Positions 32,370 through 36,712 of a DNA stretch of 36,712 bases are shown here, piece by piece (position 1 is the first letter of the stretch; each line of letters starts with the position of its first letter). Below the pieces are notes generated by a model, which did no database searches, had not been told where the DNA came from, and saw only the letters and a list, made by a program, of their open reading frames with translations. The position numbers and the translations under genes are program-made. This DNA comes from Flavobacteriales bacterium (GTDB lineage: Bacteria; Bacteroidota; Bacteroidia; Flavobacteriales_D; Sanyastnellaceae), in NCBI GenBank assembly GCA_947448135.1, contig CANFLZ010000020.1, forward strand, positions 1 to 36,712, in the 5' to 3' direction.

Positions 32370-33082
32370 GACCAACAACGCCTATCGTCAAGAACATCAT
32401 TATCATTAATGTTCTTTTTTTCTTGGCATCCATGGCCATGCCTATTTTGAGTGATCAACTCTCCGCTTACTATTGGGCATCTCCCAATTTTAGACCTTGG
32501 CAGATCATCACCCATATGTTTATGCATGCAGGATTCACGCACATTTTCTTCAACATGTATGGACTCTATATTTTTGGTCCTGCACTCGAACAATATTGGG
32601 GACCCAAAAAATTCTTGATATTCTATATGGTGTCGGGATTGGGTGCTTTCTTGTTGCACAATGGAATGACGTTTTATGAATTACAAAAAGTAGCGGCACA
32701 GTTGAGTCCTCAGGAATGGGACTTGGTTAGAAGCGAAGGTGCGGAAGCTTTGAGTGAGAACAAAAATTTTATCGATCCATTGATGGCCCGCGCTAATTCT
32801 ATTCTCAATACAGGTATGGTCGGTGCTTCCGGTGCGTTGTTTGGAATTTTGTTGGGATTTGGAATGTTATTTCCGAATGTGGAATTGATGCTGATGTTCC
32901 CACCCATTCCGCTCAAAGCGCGTGTTTTGGTTTTGGGTTATGGTGCCATAGAATTGTTTTCGGCAATGCGCGGAAATCCTGGAGACAATGTCGCGCATTT
33001 TGCTCACTTGGGAGGAATGATTACGGCTTATTTGCTTTTGAAATATTGGCAAAGAAATCAACACGAAAATCACTGGCATTGA
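32366..33082 (+). CDS. Rhomboid family intramembrane serine protease (first of a pair)
   Basis: This 238-residue polytopic protein is an intramembrane serine protease with about six helices. The nucleophile is S155 in GASGALFG, the base is H214 in HFAHLGG, and N63 in FFNMYGL helps the oxyanion hole. All three are intact, so it should be active. A soluble segment at about 105-148 sits between helices and is longer than in GlpG. Substrates cannot be predicted. Overlaps mutL by ATGA and precedes a second rhomboid by four bases, an arrangement that suggests a working pair. Confidence 0.9.
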   Translation: MRPTTPIVKNIIIINVLFFLASMAMPILSDQLSAYYWASPNFRPWQIITHMFMHAGFTHIFFNMYGLYIFGPALEQYWGPKKFLIFYMVSGLGAFLLHNGMTFYELQKVAAQLSPQEWDLVRSEGAEALSENKNFIDPLMARANSILNTGMVGASGALFGILLGFGMLFPNVELMLMFPPIPLKARVLVLGYGAIELFSAMRGNPGDNVAHFAHLGGMITAYLLLKYWQRNQHENHWH

Positions 33083-33086
33083 TCAA

Positions 33087-33872
33087 ATGAAAAGGTACGC
33101 AATTTTTCAAACAGTAACGGGGCAGCTGATTGTGGCCACCTCGTTGGTTTGGTTGATATTGTTGTTATTGCAGATGACGGGCAATTTATCGACACAAGAG
33201 ATGGTGTCGGAATTGTGTGCTTTACCCTCTTCATTTGCTGCGTTTTTACAAAAGCCATGGACACTCTTCACGTATTCGTTTGTGCATTTACACACTGGAC
33301 ATTTTTTGATGAATGTCTTTGGTTTGTATTGGTTGGGGATAGTTTTCGAGGCACAAGTGGGTAAGCGCTTGTGGCTGTGGGTGTATGGATTGGGTATGAT
33401 TGTGGGAGCAATGTTTTATTGGTTTTCATTTCAGATTTATCCCGGTATCAATCACTTCTTGTTGGGCAATTCCGCCTCTACAATGGCCATTATGGGAGGT
33501 ATGTTGGCAGTAGATTCCAGACGCAAGATCAACTTGTTGGGTGTATTGATATTAGAGGTTCGCTGGTTGTTTTTGGTTTTTGTATTATTCGATTGGATGG
33601 GTGTAAGACAAGGTTGGAATATCGGAGGGCACTTTGCGCATACAGGAGGCGCATTGGCGGGCTACTTATTCATCTATTGGAAATCGAAATCGAGCAAGAC
33701 CTCATCCAATCCTTTTACCCTCAAACGACCCAAGACAGATGATCAGTACAACGATGAGCGAAAACAAAGAGAGGATAGATTGAATGCAATACTGGACAAA
33801 ATCAATCGTTCTGGTTTTGCAAGTTTGTCTCAAAGTGAAAAGGAATTTTTAGAATCGGAGTCAAAAAAATGA
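33087..33872 (+). CDS. Rhomboid family protein with altered GxS motif and C-terminal tail
   Basis: This 261-residue second rhomboid keeps N76 (HFLMNVFGL), S129 and H185 (HFAHTGG), but the motif around the serine is GNSAS instead of GASG, so the glycine after the nucleophile is replaced by alanine. Activity is probable but less sure. After the last helix (about residue 200) comes a 60-residue charged tail (DERKQREDRLNAILDKINRS to the end) that looks helical and cytosolic, a tail seen on Bacteroidota rhomboids. Its end overlaps the next gene by ATGA. Confidence 0.85.
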   Translation: MKRYAIFQTVTGQLIVATSLVWLILLLLQMTGNLSTQEMVSELCALPSSFAAFLQKPWTLFTYSFVHLHTGHFLMNVFGLYWLGIVFEAQVGKRLWLWVYGLGMIVGAMFYWFSFQIYPGINHFLLGNSASTMAIMGGMLAVDSRRKINLLGVLILEVRWLFLVFVLFDWMGVRQGWNIGGHFAHTGGALAGYLFIYWKSKSSKTSSNPFTLKRPKTDDQYNDERKQREDRLNAILDKINRSGFASLSQSEKEFLESESKK

Positions 33873-34966
33873 AGCATTTGCTCAACATACCCAAATGGTT
33901 ATTGTGGACATTCAGCGCTGTATGGATAATATGGTTGTTGATGGCTTACTTTGCATACTGGGTGCCTGTCCACATGTCCAGTTGGTTGCCATTTTTGGGA
34001 TTGGCATTTCCGTTTCTGTACGTCGGTGGATTATTGTTGATGTTGGGTTGGATGATTTTTGCATTCAAAAAATCATGGTGGGTAATTGCCATTGTGCTTT
34101 TGGGAATTCCCTTCGTTGGCGGTTATTATCAGTGGGGTTTTTCCGATAATATTCAGGAGAAGAGTGATTTGAAAATCATGAGTTGGAATGTCAATCTCAT
34201 GGGATTAAACCGCCGCAACAAGCAGGTGAAAATGGATAATTTGGCGATTCGTGATTCCATGTTCCAAGTGATGAAGGATGCTTCACCCGATGTGATTGCC
34301 TTTCAAGAGTTTTTTCAAAGCGATGAATTTGATCACATCGGTATGGTCAAAAGCGAATTGAAATTGCCGTATCACCATGTGAAGTTTTCGATGGCCAAGA
34401 GAGGAGGGCGGAAGAGTGGCGTTGCTTTATTTAGCAAATATCCAATATTGAAAAGTGGTTATGTCCCATTCACCGGCGATACCCATAACTTTTGCATTTA
34501 TATCGATGTATTGAAAGATGCTGATACACTGCGGATTTACAATGTGCATTTGCAAAGCATTCGATTCAAGTCAGAGGATTATGCCACCATTCAAGAGGAG
34601 CAAGAAGAAGTGGATGGATATTGGCGCATTTTGCGATTGATGCGTAAGGCGTTTGTCAAAAGAGAAGGGCAGGTACATACGGTCAAGTTGCATGCAGCCA
34701 CTTGTCCTTATCCGTATTGGATTGTCGGAGATTTTAATGATCCCCCTCAATCCTACGCTTATCACAAAATGAGCAGTGGAATGGAGGATGCATATAGAGA
34801 AGCTGGTGAAGGGATTTCGCCCACTTATGCGGGCAAGTTTCCCAATTTCAGAATCGATTATATTTTGGGACCTCAAGAGCGTTATCACACCGTGCTATAC
34901 CATGTTTATCCGGTAGAATTGGTCGATCATCGTCCCATTGTGGCTGGATATTCGCGAAAAGAATAA
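33869..34966 (+). CDS. Endonuclease/exonuclease/phosphatase family protein, membrane-anchored
   Basis: This 365-residue protein has about three N-terminal transmembrane helices (about 8-32, 38-60, 68-86) and a C-terminal EEP hydrolase domain (from about 105). Active-site motifs are MSWNVNLMG, AFQEFF, YNVHLQS, VGDFNDPP and VDHRPI, including the conserved Glu, Asp, Asn and His residues. EEP enzymes cleave DNA, phosphoinositides or sphingolipids; the membrane anchor favours a lipid or extracytoplasmic phosphodiester substrate, which is inference. It ends the seven-gene operon; no strong terminator is seen before the tRNA promoter. Confidence 0.88.
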   Translation: MKHLLNIPKWLLWTFSAVWIIWLLMAYFAYWVPVHMSSWLPFLGLAFPFLYVGGLLLMLGWMIFAFKKSWWVIAIVLLGIPFVGGYYQWGFSDNIQEKSDLKIMSWNVNLMGLNRRNKQVKMDNLAIRDSMFQVMKDASPDVIAFQEFFQSDEFDHIGMVKSELKLPYHHVKFSMAKRGGRKSGVALFSKYPILKSGYVPFTGDTHNFCIYIDVLKDADTLRIYNVHLQSIRFKSEDYATIQEEQEEVDGYWRILRLMRKAFVKREGQVHTVKLHAATCPYPYWIVGDFNDPPQSYAYHKMSSGMEDAYREAGEGISPTYAGKFPNFRIDYILGPQERYHTVLYHVYPVELVDHRPIVAGYSRKE

Positions 34967-34982
34967 ATTTTTTTTGAAAAAA

Positions 34983-35013
34983 TTTGTGAGGGAACAAATT
35001 GAATGTATATTTG
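34983..35013 (+). promoter_or_regulatory. tRNA-Val promoter (TTTG - 19 bp - TATATTTG)
   Basis: TTTG 34983-34986 and perfect TATATTTG 35006-35013, spacing 19, the best promoter in the window. It gives a start near 35020, about 13 bases before the mature tRNA. Confidence 0.75.
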
Positions 35014-35032
35014 CACCCCGATCAAACGGAAT

Positions 35033-35110
35033 GGGAGTTTAGCTCAGCTGGTTCAGAGCACCTGCCTTACAAGCAGGGGGTCACTGGTTCGAACCCAGTA
35101 ACTCCCACCA
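35033..35110 (+). tRNA. tRNA-Val (anticodon TAC), CCA encoded
   Basis: GGGAGTT (35033-35039) pairs with AACTCCC (35100-35106). The anticodon arm is CCTGC-CTTACAA-GCAGG with anticodon TAC (reads GTA and, with modification, other GTN codons). The T arm contains TTCGAAC. A is the discriminator base and CCA (35108-35110) is encoded. The promoter and terminator flank it closely, so it is a single-gene transcript. Confidence 0.97.
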
Positions 35111-35138
35111 AGCCTTCAGAAATGAAGGCTTTTTTTTT
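35111..35138 (+). terminator. Intrinsic terminator of tRNA-Val
   Basis: AGCCTTCA, GAAA tetraloop, TGAAGGCT, then T8. It begins immediately after the CCA end. Confidence 0.88.
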
Positions 35139-35148
35139 GCCAACTACC

Positions 35149-35490
35149 TCAACCCTTCATCTCCTTCAGTCTCCATTTCACGATGTCCTCCATCAATTTT
35201 AATGGCAAGGGTTGGTTGTGGGGGAATTGAATGGCTCCTTTTGAGGTCTTGTAATCTTGGAGCTGGGAGGCAAAGTGAACAATGGGGGCAGGGGTAGGAT
35301 AAAAACCCAAATGGTTTTTAAATGCTGCAAAGTAGACAATGTTCTCTGTGCTGCGAAAGGCAGGCATGCCATAGGCCATGCGCTCTTCTGCACCTTTGCA
35401 TAATTTCTTCAAAAGTGTGCAGGTGGTGTGCAATCTTTCTTGTACATCGGACGGATATTGCGCAAAGTATTTTTCGAATTCAGGTGACAT
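35149..35490 (-). CDS. DUF1801 (YdhG-like) family protein
   Basis: This 113-residue small cytosolic protein belongs to the DUF1801/YdhG family (frataxin-like fold reported for relatives; some are called iron chaperones). Recognisable features are ERMAYGMPAFR, ENIVYFAAFKNHLGFYPTP and the closing PLPLKLMEDIVKWRL. Length is normal. The 3-base gap from the upstream membrane protein stop implies co-transcription with it and hutI. The precise role is unclear. Confidence 0.85.
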   Translation of the reverse strand: MSPEFEKYFAQYPSDVQERLHTTCTLLKKLCKGAEERMAYGMPAFRSTENIVYFAAFKNHLGFYPTPAPIVHFASQLQDYKTSKGAIQFPHNQPLPLKLMEDIVKWRLKEMKG

Positions 35491-35493
35491 TAT

Positions 35494-35934
35494 TTAATGA
35501 CTTGGGTTTGAATTGCTTTTTATTTTTTTTCCAATGAGGTGTCCCAAATAAGCCATGGGGATATAAGCACCCAAGAGATCGAGCACATCAAACCACAAGG
35601 GTGAAGGAAGCATCATGACCATCATAATACCTCCAATCAAAAATGCAAATCCAGGTATCATGGACAATTTGAATGGGTTGGAACGTGCTAGCAGCGCAAT
35701 GATCAACGATGCGGTAAGGGTGCCTGCAGCATGTGCGAGATAAGGAAATAAAAAATGTTGAGGTTGCATCAATGCCATCCCTGCCTTCAATCCTTCTTCT
35801 GTCGTCATGTCAACACCCGCAGGTGGTGCAATTACTTTTGGACCTGTTTCGATTAAAAACATATTGACCCATCCGCCAATATAAAGTGCAACAAAAACAA
35901 CTACGATGTTGATGAGAATATTTTTAGTTTTCAT
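35494..35934 (-). CDS. Four-helix membrane protein of unknown function
   Basis: This 146-residue integral membrane protein has about four hydrophobic segments (about 6-27, 60-85, 90-110, 112-135). The chosen ATG (35934, MKTKNILINIVV) avoids a 37-residue hydrophilic extension that would overlap hutI further. It overlaps the hutI end by 11 bases, so the two are coupled. I do not recognise a family; HFLFPYLAHAAGTLTASLII and GAYIPMAYLGHLIGKK are the most distinctive lines. Confidence 0.75.
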   Translation of the reverse strand: MKTKNILINIVVVFVALYIGGWVNMFLIETGPKVIAPPAGVDMTTEEGLKAGMALMQPQHFLFPYLAHAAGTLTASLIIALLARSNPFKLSMIPGFAFLIGGIMMVMMLPSPLWFDVLDLLGAYIPMAYLGHLIGKKIKSNSNPSH

Positions 35935-36712
35935 ACTTCTGTCCGTTGATATAGACTTCTTTGATTCTGCTTTCTCCGAAATAGTAAAATAATTCGGATA
36001 AATATTCCATGGGTTCGGTGAGAATGAAGTTGGCTTTTTTACCAATGGTGATGCTGCCTACTTGCATGTCCAACTGCATCGCTGCAGCGCCATTCTGGGT
36101 AGATGCATTCACCACCTCTTCGGGTGTCATTTTCATTTGTATACAAGCCAGGCTGTTGACCAAATTCATGTTGCCATTGGGCGCAGAGCCGGGATTGAAG
36201 TCGGTGGCCAACGCCACCGGGATATTGCGATCCATCAATGCTCGCGTTGGAGTGTAAGGGATTTTGGTGAACAGTGAACACGCGGGCAAACCTGTGACAA
36301 TAATCGGATTTTTTTCGAGATCGTTCAAATCTTGCTCAGACAAAACCTCTGCGTGGTCGATGCTGAGGGCGTTTCCTTGGATGGCCGCTTGAATGCCGCC
36401 GATGCTATAAAACTGATTGACGTGAATCTTGGCGGGTTTCTGGTGTTGCTGTGAAATTTTTAAAATTTGTTCCAAATGACAAACCTGAAAATAATCCCTT
36501 TCGCAAAAAATATCGATAAAGTCAAAACCAATTTCCAATGCTTGGGGCAATAACGCACTTTCCAAGTGGTCCATGTACTCATTCATTTTGCCCTTGAAAT
36601 CTTGAGGAAGCGCATGACCCATCAGCAATGTAACGGTGATGGGAATAGGAGAGCTGGCTTTCAATTGTTGAATGACACGCAGCATTTTCAGTTCGTTCTC
36701 AACATCCAATCC
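35924..36712 (-). CDS. hutI: Imidazolonepropionase, 3' part (cut by window edge)
   Basis: HutI hydrolyses 4-imidazolone-5-propanoate to N-formimino-L-glutamate in histidine degradation. Only the C-terminal 262 residues lie inside the window; the frame stays open to the right edge and begins GLDVENELKMLRVI, right after the usual KSGYG motif. Metal- and substrate-site residues visible are the His in KIHVNQF, the His in SIDHAEVL and the Asp in ATDFNPGSAP. Full-length enzymes have about 410 residues, so some 150 are missing here. The N-terminal HxH pair is beyond the edge. Downstream genes are a membrane protein and DUF1801, not the usual hut genes. Confidence 0.93.
   Translation of the reverse strand, partial: GLDVENELKMLRVIQQLKASSPIPITVTLLMGHALPQDFKGKMNEYMDHLESALLPQALEIGFDFIDIFCERDYFQVCHLEQILKISQQHQKPAKIHVNQFYSIGGIQAAIQGNALSIDHAEVLSEQDLNDLEKNPIIVTGLPACSLFTKIPYTPTRALMDRNIPVALATDFNPGSAPNGNMNLVNSLACIQMKMTPEEVVNASTQNGAAAMQLDMQVGSITIGKKANFILTEPMEYLSELFYYFGESRIKEVYINGQKYEN

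Noticed and set aside
32366-33872. The two rhomboid genes as one gene split by a frameshift
   Set aside because: Each has its own N-terminus, serine and histidine motifs and full set of helices, so they are separate genes.
34999-35202. 67-residue ORF covering tRNA-Val
   Set aside because: Runs through the tRNA and its terminator; the RNA gene is unmistakable.
1-36712. CRISPR arrays, insertion sequences, prophage, toxin-antitoxin or defence genes
   Set aside because: No spaced direct repeats, transposase motifs, integrase or phage structural proteins were seen; every large ORF fits chromosomal housekeeping or envelope functions.

Overview
The window reads as ordinary chromosomal DNA from a member of the Bacteroidota, most likely order Flavobacteriales. 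The evidence is the FtsZ tail ending FLHDNVD, a PorZ-like type IX secretion (T9SS) protein with a C-terminal sorting domain, a stand-alone MnmD, DUF4476 and DUF3109 proteins, and promoter elements of the phylum type (TTTG, about 19-22 bp, TAnnTTTG) with almost no Shine-Dalgarno sequences. I see no phage, transposon, CRISPR array or resistance island. Genus and species cannot be named from the sequence alone.

Layout, left to right. Positions 1-160 hold a nested inverted repeat and a possible gene start leaving the left edge. Next come an M42 aminopeptidase (-), mnmD (+) and a cysteine-repeat lipoprotein (-). recJ and thiL (+) converge on a nine-gene minus-strand run: glutamate-family dehydrogenase, porZ, exbB, exbD, nhaD, exbB, exbD, tonB-like, folC. 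This run joins a T9SS component to a doubled ion-driven energy-transduction module that encloses a Na+/H+ antiporter. Positions 15205-19613 (+) hold a SIMPL protein, a radical SAM/SPASM protein, a DUF3109 protein, an OmpA/PD40-like envelope protein and a small membrane protein. ftsZ (-) stands alone, away from the usual division cluster, and is divergent from an archaeal-type GGGP synthase. 3-hydroxyanthranilate dioxygenase (+) follows.

Positions 23032-27485 (-) hold the least understood block: a DUF4476 secreted protein, a CsgG-like lipoprotein with helical repeats, an LPP20-type lipoprotein, and a second LPP20-like lipoprotein behind its own promoter. No curli or flagellar genes lie nearby. 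This is my best candidate for an uncharacterised envelope system. Positions 27565-34966 (+) form a tightly coupled seven-gene operon (saccharopine dehydrogenase family, small secreted protein, ispH, mutL, two rhomboids, EEP-family phosphohydrolase). A tRNA-Val with clear promoter and terminator follows, then DUF1801, a membrane protein and the 3' part of hutI (-), which runs off the right edge.

Two sequence-level patterns run through the window. Eight genes have a -7-like box (TAnnTTTG, 5 or 6 of 6 conserved bases) ending exactly four bases before the start codon, which suggests leaderless mRNAs. Three convergent gene pairs are separated by near-identically built bidirectional terminators with an A-T rich AATTTT centre.
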